NCBI GenBank assembly: GCA_030824585.1
Contig: JAVBXM010000037.1
Coordinates: forward strand, 1-36,159
DNA: 36,159 nt
Direction: 5' to 3'
DNA from: Phaeospirillum sp.
GTDB lineage: Bacteria > Pseudomonadota > Alphaproteobacteria > Rhodospirillales > Magnetospirillaceae
In this document: positions 1 through 8,920 of the stretch, in pieces
How the letters are laid out: each line of letters opens with the position of its first letter
How positions within the stretch are numbered: the first letter of the stretch is position 1
The notes under the pieces: model-generated
Databases searched by the model: none
Told to the model about the DNA's origin: nothing
The model's input: the letters and a program-made list of their open reading frames with translations, nothing else
Translations under genes and position numbers: made by a program

Positions 1-1
1 C

Positions 2-538
2 GGCGACACCGTCTGGGTGTCGGGCAGTGTCGGTGACGGCGCCCTGGGACTTAAGGCCATTCGCGGACAATTGCCGGGCCTGTCCGCCGTCCATGGGGAG
101 TTTCTCGCCGGGCGCTACCGCCTGCCCCGGCCCCGGGTGAGCCTCGGCCCCCGGCTGGTGGGGCTGGCCCATGGCGCCATGGACGTGTCCGACGGCCTGG
201 TCCAGGACCTGGGGCATATGTGCCGGGCCTCGGGCCTGGCGGCGCGCGTCGAGGCGGGGCGGGTGCCGCTGTCGCCGGCCGCCGCCGCCGCCCTGGCCGG
301 GGACCAGTCCCTGCTTGCCTCGGTGCTGGCGGGAGGCGATGATTACGAAGTGCTGTTCACCACGCCGCCCGAGGCGGCGGAGGGCATCGCCCGCCTGTCG
401 GTCGCGTTGGGCGTGGCGCTCACCGCCATCGGCTCCATGATGCCGGGCGAGGGGGGCAAGGTGACGACGATTGGCGGAGATGGCGGGGAAATCACCGTCG
501 GCCAAGGTGGATGGCGCCATTTCCAAGCGGGGGATTAG
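2..538 (+). CDS. thiL: Thiamine-monophosphate kinase, C-terminal part (5' end outside window)
   Basis: ThiL phosphorylates thiamine monophosphate to thiamine pyrophosphate in the cytoplasm, the last step of thiamine cofactor synthesis. The reading frame is open from base 2, so the gene begins upstream and only about 178 C-terminal residues are seen. Visible family signatures are a GDTVWVSGSVGDGALGL-type segment at the left edge, then AMDVSDGLVQDLGHM and GGDDYEVLFT, which belong to the second half of the PurM/ThiL fold. The GTG at base 17 is an internal valine codon, not a start. The gene ends in TAG three bases before the next gene, suggesting co-transcription with it. Confidence 0.93.
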   Translation, partial: GDTVWVSGSVGDGALGLKAIRGQLPGLSAVHGEFLAGRYRLPRPRVSLGPRLVGLAHGAMDVSDGLVQDLGHMCRASGLAARVEAGRVPLSPAAAAALAGDQSLLASVLAGGDDYEVLFTTPPEAAEGIARLSVALGVALTAIGSMMPGEGGKVTTIGGDGGEITVGQGGWRHFQAGD

Positions 539-541
539 TAT

Positions 542-1003
542 TTGGTCCGGTTGATTTTCATGGTGGTGGCTTTGCTGATGCTGATCGGCGCGGTCATCGG
601 CGGCCTGTATTTCTGGGGCGTCGATCCGTTGGCCAAGCTGGGCATCACCGCGCCCATGATGAGTAAGGAGCCGGCCGCTCCGCCGCCGCCGCCGCCGCCG
701 GTTTACGTGGATTTCGGCCTGCTGATCGTGCCGGTGATCCAGGATCGCGAGGTCAAGAAGCAGGCGGAAATGATCGTCCGTCTCGAGGTCGATCCAAAGA
801 ACAAGGAAATCGTCGCCAAGAATTTGCCGCGCCTGCAGAACGCCTATCTGGCCGAGATGATCACCTATCTGGGCAATACGGTGAAGGAAGGCCAGCCCCT
901 GGATGTTCCCGCCATCCGCCGCCGCCTGACCATGGCGGCCGAAAAGACTCTGGGGGGAGTCTACGTCAAGGATGTGGTCGTCGAGAACCCCAACCTGAAA
1001 TAG
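542..1003 (+). CDS. FliL-like single-span membrane protein
   Basis: A 153-residue protein with one N-terminal membrane segment (about residues 5-26), a short linker with seven consecutive prolines (47-53), and a periplasmic domain. The layout of that domain (a VYVDFGLLIVPV strand, a charged stretch, a helix with NAYLAEMITYL and a C-terminal VKDVVVENPNLK strand) resembles the flagellar FliL family, although the match is by eye and weak. I chose the TTG start at 542 because a GGGGGAT ribosome-binding sequence lies just upstream inside the end of thiL; ATG 560 is an alternative without a clear site. It sits between thiL and hppA with no flagellar gene in view, so a flagellar role is unproven. 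It could also be a general membrane-anchored protein of unknown function. Confidence 0.7.
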   Translation: MVRLIFMVVALLMLIGAVIGGLYFWGVDPLAKLGITAPMMSKEPAAPPPPPPPVYVDFGLLIVPVIQDREVKKQAEMIVRLEVDPKNKEIVAKNLPRLQNAYLAEMITYLGNTVKEGQPLDVPAIRRRLTMAAEKTLGGVYVKDVVVENPNLK

Positions 1004-1283
1004 CCTCCACCCGTTCGGTTAGTCCCAAAGGCGATTCGTCCCTGCCCGAAGGTGCGGGAGACTCCCGGTAAAGATGGATGTGCGGTGCTGAAATTGCCCC
1101 GGACAATGAAATTTCATCGCAATAATTCCAGAATATCGCCGTGATGCGAGCATTTTATTGCATCCGCAAGGTTCTTCTGGCAGTTTCTCCACGCTTCCGT
1201 CGTTCCCATCGCGCCTGGCCCATGCGGCTGGGCATTTGGCGGTGAGGCGACGCCAAGAAGATACATCAGGGGACTCGAACCAC

Positions 1284-3365
1284 ATGACCTACCTCTTCGT
1301 GATCGCATGCGGCGTTCTGGCGCTGCTGTACGGGGTCTACGCCATCAAGTCGGTGATGGCGACCTCGGCCGGCACCGCCCGGATGCAGGAAATTGCCGCT
1401 GCCGTGCAGGAAGGCGCTGCCGCCTACCTGAACCGGCAGTACACCACCATCGCCATGGTCGGCGTCGTCGTCGCCATCATCCTGGCCGCCCGCCTGGGCA
1501 TCTATCAGGCCGTCGGCTTCGTCATCGGCGCGGTGCTCTCGGGCGTCGCCGGCTACGTGGGCATGAACGTTTCCGTTCGCGCCAACGTCCGCACCGCCGA
1601 GGCTGCCCGTTCGGGTGGCATGCAGCAGGCCCTGGACGTGGCCTTCAAGTCGGGTGCCATCACCGGTCTGCTGGTGGTTGGTCTCGGCCTGATCGGCGTC
1701 GCCGGTTACTACATGATCCTGAAGAACGTCGGCATCGACCCGCGCGGCCTGCTCGAGGCCCTGGTGGCCCTGTCGTTCGGCGCCTCGCTGATCTCCATCT
1801 TCGCCCGTCTGGGCGGTGGCATCTTCACCAAGGGCGCCGACGTGGGCGCCGATCTGGTGGGCAAGGTCGAAGCGGGTATCCCCGAGGATGACCCCCGCAA
1901 CCCGGCCGTGATCGCCGACAACGTTGGCGACAACGTCGGCGACTGCGCCGGCATGGCCGCCGACCTGTTCGAGACCTATGCGGTGACCGTGGTCGGCACC
2001 ATGCTGCTGGGCTCCATCTTCTTCACTGGCGTTGCCCAGGAACAGATGATGATGCTGCCGCTGATCATCTGCGGCGTGTGCATCTTCGCCTCCATCGTCG
2101 GCACCTTCTTCGTGAAGCTCGACGCCACCAACAACATCATGAAGGCGCTGTACAAGGGCGTCATCGTGACCGCCGTGCTGTCGGCGATCTTCGTCGCCGT
2201 CATCATCAATGTCTATCTGGGTGGCTTCGGCGCCACCTTCAAGACGGCCACCCTGACCATCACCGGCATGGACCTGTTCATGTGCGCCATCATCGGTCTG
2301 ATCGTCACCGGCCTGCTGGTGTGGATCACCGAGTACTACACCGGTACCGATTACCGTCCGGTCAAGTCGGTGGCCCAGGCCTCGACCACCGGTCACGGCA
2401 CCAACGTGATCCAGGGTCTGGCGGTTTCCATGGAAGCCTGCGCGCTCCCGGTGATCGTCATCTCCGTCGCCATCATCGTGTCGTACAAGATCGCCGGCCT
2501 GTTCGGCATCTCGGTGGCCGCGACCACCATGCTGGCCCTGGCCGGCATGATCGTGGCCCTGGACGCCTACGGCCCGGTGACCGATAACGCCGGCGGCATC
2601 GCCGAGATGGCCGAGCTGCCCAAGGAGGTCCGCAAGACCACCGACGCTCTCGACGCCGTCGGCAACACCACCAAGGCCGTCACCAAGGGCTATGCCATCG
2701 GCTCCGCCGGTCTGGCCTCGCTGGTGCTGTTCGCCGCCTACACCGAGGACCTGAAGCACTACTTCCCCAAGCTGAACATCACGTTCAGCCTGGAAGACCC
2801 CTTCGTGGTCGTCGGCCTGTTCCTCGGCGGTCTGCTGCCCTACCTGTTCGGTGCCATGGGCATGCAGGCGGTGGGTCGCGCCGCCGGTTCGGTGGTGGTG
2901 GAAGTCCGCCGTCAGTTCAAGGAAATCCCCGGCATCATGGAAGGCACCGCCAAGCCCGACTACGGTCGTGCCGTGGACATGCTGACCAAGGCCGCCATCA
3001 AGGAGATGATCATCCCCTCGATGCTGCCCGTGCTGTCGCCGATCGTGCTGTACTTCGTCATCCTGCTGACGGCCGATCAGAAGGCCGCCTTCACCTGCGT
3101 GGGTGCCATGCTGCTGGGCACCATCGTCACCGGCCTGTTCGTCGCCATCTCGATGACCTCGGGCGGCGGCGCTTGGGATAACGCCAAGAAGTACATCGAG
3201 GACGGCCATCATGGTGGCAAGGGTTCCGACGCCCACAAGGCGGCGGTGACCGGCGACACCGTCGGCGATCCCTACAAGGACACCGCCGGCCCCGCCGTCA
3301 ACCCGATGATCAAGATCATCAACATCGTCGCCATCCTGCTGTTGGCCATGGTTGCCGGTCACTAA
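1284..3365 (+). CDS. hppA: Membrane-bound proton-translocating pyrophosphatase
   Basis: This integral membrane enzyme couples hydrolysis of pyrophosphate to proton export. The protein has 693 residues, usual for the family, with many hydrophobic spans. The substrate site motif [19 protein letters not shown] begins near residue 212, preceded by [27 protein letters not shown] residues that bind magnesium-pyrophosphate. Lysine at about residue 464 in [10 protein letters not shown] is the mark of the potassium-independent subfamily; potassium-dependent enzymes have alanine there. ATG 1284 is chosen because it follows a CAGGGGAC ribosome-binding sequence and starts directly with the first membrane span; the longer frame from 1158 would add an uncharacteristic 42 residues. 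A strong terminator follows. The 280 bases upstream (1004-1283) hold no gene and must carry the promoter, but I see no convincing -35/-10 pair. Confidence 0.97.
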   Translation: MTYLFVIACGVLALLYGVYAIKSVMATSAGTARMQEIAAAVQEGAAAYLNRQYTTIAMVGVVVAIILAARLGIYQAVGFVIGAVLSGVAGYVGMNVSVRANVRTAEAARSGGMQQALDVAFKSGAITGLLVVGLGLIGVAGYYMILKNVGIDPRGLLEALVALSFGASLISIFARLGGGIFTKGADVGADLVGKVEAGIPEDDPRNPAVIADNVGDNVGDCAGMAADLFETYAVTVVGTMLLGSIFFTGVAQEQMMMLPLIICGVCIFASIVGTFFVKLDATNNIMKALYKGVIVTAVLSAIFVAVIINVYLGGFGATFKTATLTITGMDLFMCAIIGLIVTGLLVWITEYYTGTDYRPVKSVAQASTTGHGTNVIQGLAVSMEACALPVIVISVAIIVSYKIAGLFGISVAATTMLALAGMIVALDAYGPVTDNAGGIAEMAELPKEVRKTTDALDAVGNTTKAVTKGYAIGSAGLASLVLFAAYTEDLKHYFPKLNITFSLEDPFVVVGLFLGGLLPYLFGAMGMQAVGRAAGSVVVEVRRQFKEIPGIMEGTAKPDYGRAVDMLTKAAIKEMIIPSMLPVLSPIVLYFVILLTADQKAAFTCVGAMLLGTIVTGLFVAISMTSGGGAWDNAKKYIEDGHHGGKGSDAHKAAVTGDTVGDPYKDTAGPAVNPMIKIINIVAILLLAMVAGH

Positions 3366-3400
3366 GACCGACAATCAGCCGACAACAGGCTGAAACGGAA

Positions 3401-3430
3401 AACCCCGGTCGGAAACGACCGGGGTTTTTT
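3401..3430. terminator. Bidirectional rho-independent terminator after hppA
   Basis: An 11-bp perfect stem (3401-3411 with 3416-3426), GAAA tetraloop, and a run of six T on the plus strand. The A run on the left side gives T residues on the minus strand, so it can also stop transcription coming from the convergent bamE gene. Confidence 0.93.
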
Positions 3431-3490
3431 GCTGCGGGCGCCGCCGTCGGCGCGCCATCCGGAACACGGAGGCAAGGCGGACAGACGCGA

Positions 3491-3513
3491 ATGCCCGGAT
3501 CGGGTCCGGGCAT
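3491..3513 (-). other. Stem-loop downstream of bamE
   Basis: A perfect 9-bp hairpin (3491-3499 with 3505-3513, 5-nt loop) lies 43 bases past the bamE stop codon. There is no T run on either side, so it may be an mRNA 3'-end stabiliser rather than a true terminator. Confidence 0.4.
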
Positions 3514-3555
3514 GGCGGGTGAAATGATGCGAAGGAAGATGGGGCGGGAAGCCTT

Positions 3556-4017
3556 CTACTTCTTGTCGGCCCCGGGAGACTTGGAGAAGCGGCCCACATT
3601 GCCCATCAGCTGCTGCAGGACGGTTATTTCCTTGCCGGCGGTGGGGGTTTCCCGGGCCACCGGGACCACGTTCTTGCCGTCCTCCAGGCCGCGATTGTCG
3701 ATGGCCCGCACGGTGCCGGCGCGGTCGAAGACCACGGTGATCACCTTGCGCTCCTTGATCACCGGTTCGAAGAACGCCTCGCGCTCGGTGATGGCGGAGA
3801 TGTAGTGCCAGGTTTCCTCACCGAACGGAGTGATGTTCGACGGAGTCCCCAGCAGGGCCTGCACGTCCTCGCGGGTGCTGGTGCCGATCTTGACCTGGGC
3901 CAACTGCTCGGGCGGCGGCTGGTTGCCGCGCACCTCGACGATGGGGGTGCAGGCGGCCGACGCCGCGACCAGGGCGGCCGCGACCAGGGAACGGTAAGGA
4001 AGTGATGTCTTTTTCAT
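3556..4017 (-). CDS. bamE: BamE/SmpA/OmlA-family outer membrane lipoprotein
   Basis: BamE is the small lipoprotein of the BAM complex that inserts beta-barrel proteins in the outer membrane. The 153-residue product begins with a lipoprotein signal (KK charge, hydrophobic stretch, lipobox ASAAC with Cys23), then a SmpA/OmlA domain: VKIGTSTREDVQALLGTPSN, followed by ETWHYISAI and VITVVFDRAGTVRAI strands. These are typical of the family. The C-terminal tail (about 118-153) is longer than in the E. coli protein. It is transcribed away from the chaperone gene at 4157, leaving a 139-base divergent region with an inverted repeat GGGGCCAA (4071-4078) / TTGGCCCC (4092-4099). Confidence 0.88.
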   Translation of the reverse strand: MKKTSLPYRSLVAAALVAASAACTPIVEVRGNQPPPEQLAQVKIGTSTREDVQALLGTPSNITPFGEETWHYISAITEREAFFEPVIKERKVITVVFDRAGTVRAIDNRGLEDGKNVVPVARETPTAGKEITVLQQLMGNVGRFSKSPGADKK

Positions 4018-4156
4018 TCGCTACGACGCCGAGGCATTGACGACAGACGGCCCCATGACCAATGTGGGGAGGGGCCAACGTGTGGGGAACATTGGCCCCC
4101 TATCGCCGCCTTGTCAACGCCGTCGCCCTTCCGGGGCGGGCCTTCGGGACCCAAAG

Positions 4157-4720
4157 ATGCCTTTTCGCAAATTCTTCCAGCGCCGGCGCCGCGAGCAGAT
4201 CGCCCACGATCTCTACGTGGTGGTGATCAACCAGGCCCGGCGGCCGGACTTCTATGTGCGCCTGTCCGTTCCAGATACCCTGGACGGCCGCTTCGACCTG
4301 ATCGTCTTGCATGCCTTCCTGGTCATGCGCCGCCTGCGCCAGGTGGCGGAGGGGGAGGGAGGAGAACAGGCCCGCGAGGTGGCCCAGGCGCTGTTCGACC
4401 TGATGTTCGCCGATATGGACCAGAACCTGAGGGAGCTGGGGGTCGGCGACATGTCGGTGGGCAAAAGGATCAAGCAGATGGCCCGCGCCTTCTATGGGCG
4501 CGCCGCCGCCTATGACGATGCCCTGGCGGCCGATGGGGCCGGCTTGGCCGAGGCGCTGCGCCGCAACCTCTATGGTACGGTCGAGGGGGATCTGGACCCG
4601 GCGGTCGTCCAGCGGGTCGCGGCCTATCTGGTGGCCCAGGCCGCCCATCTGGCCGGACAGGATGCCGGCGCCCTGCTGGAGGGGCGTGTGGCGTTCACGG
4701 CGCCGGAAGGGGATTCATGA
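4157..4720 (+). CDS. Ubiquinol-cytochrome c chaperone (CBP3-like) family protein
   Basis: The 187-residue product belongs to the ubiquinol-cytochrome c chaperone family (mitochondrial CBP3 relatives), thought to assist cytochrome b/bc1 assembly. Seen in the sequence: an N-terminal basic patch with FFQRRRREQIAHDLY, then YVRLSVPDTLDGRFDLIVLHAFLVMRRL, a central segment LFDLMFADMDQNLRELGVGDMSVGKRIKQMARAFYGR with the family's conserved MDQNLRE and GDMSVGK elements, and an alanine-rich helical end. ATG 4157 is chosen because the similarity starts there; the longer frame from 4037 adds 40 residues overlapping the promoter region. Its stop overlaps the next start by 4 bp (ATGA), so translation with yceD is coupled. 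Confidence 0.88.
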   Translation: MPFRKFFQRRRREQIAHDLYVVVINQARRPDFYVRLSVPDTLDGRFDLIVLHAFLVMRRLRQVAEGEGGEQAREVAQALFDLMFADMDQNLRELGVGDMSVGKRIKQMARAFYGRAAAYDDALAADGAGLAEALRRNLYGTVEGDLDPAVVQRVAAYLVAQAAHLAGQDAGALLEGRVAFTAPEGDS

Positions 4721-5262
4721 TGACCGAGGAGACCTCGCCCTTTTCCCATCCGCTGCTGGTGGACAAGATTCCCGCCCGGGGAAGCCGCCTGCATGTGGAG
4801 CCCGGCGTCGAGGAGCGCGCGTCCGTCGCCCGCTGGCTCAATCTGCGGGATGTGGCTGAAATGTCTGCCGATTTCCAGATCAACCCCATGGGCAAGACTG
4901 GGCTGATCCGTGTCAACGGCCGGTTGACGGCGCGGGTGACGCAGTCTTGCGTGGTCACCCTGGCTCCGGTGGAGACCGTGGTGGACGAGGAAATTTCCCT
5001 CACCTTCGGTCCGCCCGACGACGAGGCAGAGGATGAGATGGAGGAAATCGAAATCGACTTCCACGAGGCCGACCCGCCCGACCCGATCATCGACGGCGTC
5101 ATCGACCTGGGAGCGGTGATGGTCGAGCATCTGGCCCTGGGCATCGACCCGTTTCCACGTGCCGAGGGGGCCGAATTCGCCCCGCCGGAAGACAGGGCCG
5201 AGGCCCCGGAACCCAAGGCGAATCCCTTCGCCGTTCTGGCCTCGCTCAAACAAAAAAGGTGA
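4717..5262 (+). CDS. yceD: YceD/DUF177 family protein
   Basis: A 181-residue protein of the YceD (DUF177) family, which almost always lies directly upstream of rpmF. Family members in bacteria and chloroplasts have been linked to 23S rRNA accumulation and ribosome assembly, but the exact activity is not established. Visible signature: GLIRVNGRLTARVTQSCVVTLAPVE with the conserved cysteine, then an acidic stretch (DDEAEDEMEEIEIDFHE) and DPIIDGVIDLGAVMVEHLALGIDPFPR. Two consecutive ATG codons occur (4717, 4720); the first overlaps the upstream stop. The end of the gene lies inside a stem-loop (5253-5299). Confidence 0.88.
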   Translation: MMTEETSPFSHPLLVDKIPARGSRLHVEPGVEERASVARWLNLRDVAEMSADFQINPMGKTGLIRVNGRLTARVTQSCVVTLAPVETVVDEEISLTFGPPDDEAEDEMEEIEIDFHEADPPDPIIDGVIDLGAVMVEHLALGIDPFPRAEGAEFAPPEDRAEAPEPKANPFAVLASLKQKR

Positions 5263-5299
5263 GGGGGGTCAGCATCCCCTTGCGACCCGTCGCCTTTTT
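5253..5299 (+). other. Stem-loop spanning the yceD stop codon
   Basis: AAAAAGGTG at 5253-5261 can pair with CGCCTTTTT at 5291-5299 (one G-U pair), enclosing a smaller stem AGGGG (5262-5266) / CCCCT (5276-5280). The right side ends in five T. This could be a partial terminator or a processing site between yceD and rpmF that lets rpmF be expressed differently. Confidence 0.4.
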
Positions 5300-5347
5300 G
5301 GCTAATAAACCACCCTTTCCCATTCCGGGTTGAAGCGAGTAGATATT

Positions 5348-5530
5348 ATGGCCGTTCCGAAGAAGAAGACCTCCAAGTCCCGCCGCGACATGCGTCGCGC
5401 TCACCACGCCCTGGTCAACGTGACCGGCGCCGAGTGCCCGAACTGCGGCGAAGTGAAGCTGCCGCACCACGTCTGTGGCTCGTGCGGCCACTATGACGGC
5501 CGTGAGGTTGTTGCCCAGGCGGAAGCCTAA
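5348..5530 (+). CDS. rpmF: 50S ribosomal protein L32
   Basis: A 60-residue ribosomal protein of the large subunit. The start [20 protein letters not shown] is diagnostic for L32, and a CPNC...CGSC zinc-ribbon pair is present in the second half. ATG 5348 is fixed by the conserved N-terminus. It sits in the conserved yceD-rpmF-plsX order. Confidence 0.98.
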   Translation: MAVPKKKTSKSRRDMRRAHHALVNVTGAECPNCGEVKLPHHVCGSCGHYDGREVVAQAEA

Positions 5531-5565
5531 GCCGTCTCATTGGCTAGGCAGGGGAGTGCGGGTCG

Positions 5566-6621
5566 GTGAGTGCTGCTGTCACCATTTCCATTGATGCCAT
5601 GGGGGGCGATGCCGCCCCCGACATGGTTGTGGAAGGGGTGCGCATGGCTCATGAGCGCCTCCCCCACGTTCGCTACCTGATGTACGGGGACGCGGCGCGG
5701 CTCGAACCGCTGCTGGCGCGTTATCCCGAGATCAAGGGCGTCTGCACCGTCCATCATACCGATGAGGCGGTGTCCAACGACGCCAAGCCCAGCCAGGTCC
5801 TGCGCAACGGGCGCAAGTCCAGCATGTGGCTGGCCGTCGAGGCCGTCCAGAAGGGCGAAGCGGCGGGTATCGTCTCGGCCGGCAACACCGGCGCGCTGAT
5901 GGCGGTGTCCAAGTTCGTGCTGCGCATGCTGCCGGGCATCGACCGCCCGGCCATCGCCGGCATGTTCCCCACCGTCAAGGGCGAGACGCTGATGCTCGAC
6001 CTGGGCGCCAACGTGGACTGCAACTCCAACAACCTGGTGGAGTTCGCGGTGATGGGCGAGGTCTACGCCCGCGCCGTTCTTGGCCTGGAGAAGCCCTCCA
6101 TCGGCCTGCTGAACGTCGGCTCCGAGGACATGAAGGGCAACGACGCGGTCAAGGCCGCCGCCGCCGCGCTGCGTGATTCCCACCTGCCCATCAGCTTCTA
6201 CGGCTTCGTCGAGGGCAACGATATCTGTGGTGGTACCGTGGACGTGGTGGTGACCGACGGCTTCACCGGCAACATCGCGCTCAAGACCGCCGAAGGCACC
6301 GTCAAGCTGTACTCCACCTTCCTCAAGGAAGGGTTCCAGAGTTCGCTGCTCGCCAAGTTCGGCTATCTGTTCGCCCGCCACGCCATCAACAAGGTCAAGG
6401 TGCGGACCGATCCCCGCCGCTACAACGGCGCCATGTTCCTGGGCCTCAACGGCATCGCCGTCAAGAGCCACGGCGGCACCGATGCCTTCGGCTTCGCCAA
6501 CGCCGTCGGCGTGGCCGTGGAACTGGTGACCCATGGCTACAACGACCGTATCCGCAAGGAATTCGACCGGTTGAAGCCGGCCGAGGTTTCCCCGTCGCAA
6601 CTGGCCGCCGGAACCCGGTGA
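5566..6621 (+). CDS. plsX: Phosphate acyltransferase PlsX
   Basis: PlsX converts acyl-ACP to acyl-phosphate, the acyl donor for PlsY in phospholipid synthesis; it is a peripheral membrane enzyme. The protein has 351 residues, normal for the family. Seen: [18 protein letters not shown] at the N-terminus, [16 protein letters not shown] near residue 104, DLGANVDC near 145, and [29 protein letters not shown] in the C-terminal half. The start is GTG 5566, fixed by the conserved N-terminus and preceded by a purine-rich GGGGAG sequence. It lies between rpmF and fabH in the usual lipid-initiation cluster. Confidence 0.97.
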   Translation: MSAAVTISIDAMGGDAAPDMVVEGVRMAHERLPHVRYLMYGDAARLEPLLARYPEIKGVCTVHHTDEAVSNDAKPSQVLRNGRKSSMWLAVEAVQKGEAAGIVSAGNTGALMAVSKFVLRMLPGIDRPAIAGMFPTVKGETLMLDLGANVDCNSNNLVEFAVMGEVYARAVLGLEKPSIGLLNVGSEDMKGNDAVKAAAAALRDSHLPISFYGFVEGNDICGGTVDVVVTDGFTGNIALKTAEGTVKLYSTFLKEGFQSSLLAKFGYLFARHAINKVKVRTDPRRYNGAMFLGLNGIAVKSHGGTDAFGFANAVGVAVELVTHGYNDRIRKEFDRLKPAEVSPSQLAAGTR

Positions 6622-6634
6622 CAAGGGACTGATC

Positions 6635-7609
6635 ATGATCGTGCGTTCCCAGATTGTCGGCTGCGGCTCCTATCTTCCGTCCCGTCTGGTCACCAATGCC
6701 GAACTGGCCGCCCAGGTGGACACCTCGGACGAGTGGATCGTCGAGCGCTCGGGCATCCGCCAGCGCCACATCGCCGCCGAGGGGGAGACCACCTCCGACC
6801 TGGCCACCAATGCCGCCCTGCGGGCCCTGGAGGCCGCCGGCATCTCCGGTTCCGCCGTGGACCTGCTGATCGTGGCCACCGCCACGCCGGACAACACCTT
6901 TCCCGCCACCGCCACCAAGGTGCAGAGCCGCATCGGCATGAAGCACGGCGCCGCCTTCGACATCCAGGCGGTGTGCTCGGGCTTCGTCTATGCCCTGTCG
7001 GTGGCCGACAATTTCATCAAGACCGGCCAGGTTCAGACCGCCCTGGTGATCGGCGCCGAAACCTTCTCGCGCATTCTCGACTGGAGCGACCGCGCCACCT
7101 GCGTGCTGTTCGGCGACGGCGCCGGCGCCGTGGTGCTGCGCGCCAATCGCGGCAAGGGCAGCAGCGCCGACCGCGGTATCCTGTCGACCCATCTCCACTC
7201 GGACGGCACCCATTACGACCTGCTCTACGTGGATGGCGGCCCGTCCAGCACCCAGACCGTCGGCCATGTGCACATGGAAGGGCGCGAGGTGTTCCGCCAT
7301 GCGGTGATCAATCTCGCCTCCGTGGTGGGCGAGGCCCTGGCGGCCAACGACCTCAAGGCCTCGGACATCGATTGGGTGGTTCCGCACCAGGCCAACCGCC
7401 GCATCATCGAAGGCACCGCCAAGAAGCTGGGCTTCCCGCTCGACAAGATGGTGATGACCGTCGAGCGCCACGCCAACACCTCGGCGGCCTCCATTCCCCT
7501 GGCCTTGACCGAGGCGGTGGGCGACGGACGGATCAAGCCGGGCCAACTGGTCCTGCTGGAAGCCATGGGCGGCGGATTTACCTGGGGTTCCGCCCTGGTG
7601 CGGATGTAG
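6635..7609 (+). CDS. fabH: 3-oxoacyl-ACP synthase III (KAS III)
   Basis: FabH condenses acetyl-CoA with malonyl-ACP to start fatty-acid synthesis. The 324-residue protein carries the whole catalytic triad: Cys114 in QAVCSGF, His251 in VPHQANRRI and Asn281 in [13 protein letters not shown]. The N-terminus [16 protein letters not shown] and [16 protein letters not shown] are typical. ATG 6635 has an AGGGAC site seven bases upstream. It lies 13 bases after plsX and is likely in the same transcript. Confidence 0.98.
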   Translation: MIVRSQIVGCGSYLPSRLVTNAELAAQVDTSDEWIVERSGIRQRHIAAEGETTSDLATNAALRALEAAGISGSAVDLLIVATATPDNTFPATATKVQSRIGMKHGAAFDIQAVCSGFVYALSVADNFIKTGQVQTALVIGAETFSRILDWSDRATCVLFGDGAGAVVLRANRGKGSSADRGILSTHLHSDGTHYDLLYVDGGPSSTQTVGHVHMEGREVFRHAVINLASVVGEALAANDLKASDIDWVVPHQANRRIIEGTAKKLGFPLDKMVMTVERHANTSAASIPLALTEAVGDGRIKPGQLVLLEAMGGGFTWGSALVRM

Positions 7610-7656
7610 ATCCCATCTTTCATGGCTGATGAACGCCATCACGCATCCCTCTGATA

Positions 7657-7685
7657 TTGACTGATTTATCGTAAGGGTCTAGGGT
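7657..7685 (+). promoter_or_regulatory. Putative promoter of ihfA-merR
   Basis: TTGACT (7657-7662), 17-base spacer, TAGGGT (7680-7685), about 40 bases before the ihfA start. The -35 is good and the -10 is poor, so this is a tentative call. Confidence 0.4.
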
Positions 7686-7725
7686 CACCCCAGCTTTTCG
7701 GATTCCTTCATTCGGCTGGGGCGTC

Positions 7726-8046
7726 ATGACTGAGAAGACCATTACGCGGGCGCAACTGAGCGAGGCCGTCTACCAGGAGGTCGGGCTGTCGCGCAACGAG
7801 TCCGCCGATCTGCTGGAAGCGGTGCTGGACGAGATTTCCGGTGCGCTCGCCAAAGGGGATGCGGTCAAGATCTCCTCGTTCGGCAGCTTCTCTGTCCGCT
7901 CCAAGGGGCAGCGTATCGGCCGCAATCCCAAGACCGGCGAGGAAGTGCCCATCACGCCGCGCCGCGTGCTGGTGTTCCGTCCCTCGCAGTTGCTGAAGAA
8001 AAAGATCAACGACGGCATGACCGCCAAGCGTAGCGCGGCGAAATGA
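7726..8046 (+). CDS. ihfA: Integration host factor alpha subunit
   Basis: IHF-alpha forms a heterodimer with IHF-beta, binds specific DNA sites and bends them sharply; it acts in nucleoid structure, sigma-54 promoter activation and recombination. The 106-residue protein shows the HU/IHF fold: [19 protein letters not shown], then [35 protein letters not shown], whose GRNPKTGEE arm inserts in the minor groove. The alpha assignment rests on its position behind fabH and before a merR gene, as in other alphaproteobacteria, and on overall sequence. Four bases overlap merR (ATGA). Confidence 0.95.
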   Translation: MTEKTITRAQLSEAVYQEVGLSRNESADLLEAVLDEISGALAKGDAVKISSFGSFSVRSKGQRIGRNPKTGEEVPITPRRVLVFRPSQLLKKKINDGMTAKRSAAK

Positions 8047-8606
8047 CCGGCGACGACGGGGAAGAGAATACGGTCCGACGCAACGGCAAGTCCGAGGCGG
8101 CGTTCCGTACCATCAGCGAGGTTGCCGACGACCTCGACGTTCCCCAGCACGTCCTCCGTTTCTGGGAGGGCAAGTTCCCCCAGGTCAAGCCGCTGAAGCG
8201 CGGCGGCGGCCGGCGCTATTACCGTCCCGACGACGTGGCGCTGCTGCGGCGCATCCGCGACCTGCTCTACAGCGAGGGCTACACCATCAAGGGTGTGCAG
8301 AAGCTGCTGAAGGAGGGAGGGAGCAAGGATGCCCACGCCCCGGCAACCGCCCGCGCTGCCGAGCCCGAATTGTTGCTGGGCCTGGACCAGCCCGACGACC
8401 GCGACGCGGACGAGGATGGAGACGACGAGGCCGAGGACGTGGTCGTCGAGGACGACGAGGTCCGTCACGCCGTCATCCGGACCATTGTCGCCCGCGGGGA
8501 TGATCTCCCGGTACCGGCCGGGGCGCTGAGCCCCAGCCTGCGCCACGAACTGGAGGACATCCTGGCCGAATTGGAGCAACTGCGGGCCCTGTTGCGGGCC
8601 CGTTAG
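8043..8606 (+). CDS. MerR-family transcriptional regulator
   Basis: A 187-residue regulator with a MerR-type winged helix at residues 20-90: [51 protein letters not shown], followed by [15 protein letters not shown]. The middle (about 97-140) is acidic and low in complexity ([18 protein letters not shown]). The C-terminal [19 protein letters not shown] helix is probably for dimer contact. No metal-binding cysteine pattern is seen, so this is not a metal sensor of the classical kind. It is translationally coupled to ihfA; the ligand and targets are unknown. Confidence 0.92.
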   Translation: MTGDDGEENTVRRNGKSEAAFRTISEVADDLDVPQHVLRFWEGKFPQVKPLKRGGGRRYYRPDDVALLRRIRDLLYSEGYTIKGVQKLLKEGGSKDAHAPATARAAEPELLLGLDQPDDRDADEDGDDEAEDVVVEDDEVRHAVIRTIVARGDDLPVPAGALSPSLRHELEDILAELEQLRALLRAR

Positions 8607-8647
8607 AAAAGTCGGCGGAGAGCCGGGAAAATTCGTGAAGAACTGGG

Positions 8648-8676
8648 TTGCGTTGGCCGGATGGCCTGACTATAGT
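8648..8676 (+). promoter_or_regulatory. Putative sigma-70-type promoter of tRNA-Pro
   Basis: TTGCGT (8648-8653), exact 17-base spacer, TATAGT (8671-8676). The start point would be near 8683, giving a leader of about 90 bases before the tRNA. That leader includes a strong hairpin with a TTCG loop at 8716-8738, which may serve precursor processing. Confidence 0.6.
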
Positions 8677-8771
8677 GCGCCCCTCTCCCGGCACACCCCG
8701 CCGGTTCTTCCCCCTCCCGGGGCCGTTCGCGGCCCGGGAATACAGGTTTCGGTGGGCTCGCCCACCACGGT

Positions 8772-8848
8772 CGGAGCGTAGCGCAGCCCGGTAGCGCATC
8801 AGTCTGGGGGACTGGGGGTCGCAGGTTCGAATCCTGTCGCTCCGACCA
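8772..8848 (+). tRNA. tRNA-Pro (anticodon GGG)
   Basis: Complete 77-base cloverleaf. The acceptor stem CGGAGCG (8772-8778) pairs with CGCTCCG (8838-8844), followed by discriminator A and an encoded CCA end. The T arm contains GGTTCGAATCC. The anticodon stem TCAGT/ACTGG encloses the loop CTGGGGG, giving anticodon GGG, which reads CCC and CCU proline codons. Confidence 0.97.
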
Positions 8849-8856
8849 AAGTTCAG

Positions 8857-8889
8857 CGGCCCGGCTCATGATCATGAGCCGGGCCGTTT
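8857..8889 (+). terminator. Terminator hairpin after tRNA-Pro
   Basis: A perfect 30-base palindrome (8857-8886, arms CGGCCCGGCTCATGA and its complement) followed by only three T, eight bases after the CCA end. The stem is very stable; the short T run makes it a less than ideal intrinsic terminator. Confidence 0.75.
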
Positions 8890-8920
8890 CGCATTCGAGC
8901 CATGAACGGGGAGGGGCGGC

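Noticed and set aside
1019-1140. Possible riboswitch upstream of hppA
   Set aside because: There are short stems (for example GGGAGACTCCC) but the conserved core of no riboswitch class I know could be found.
1266-3374. 702-residue frame on the minus strand opposite hppA
   Set aside because: It is the antisense frame of a strongly conserved gene; its His/Asp/Gly-rich composition is an artefact of high GC content at third codon positions.
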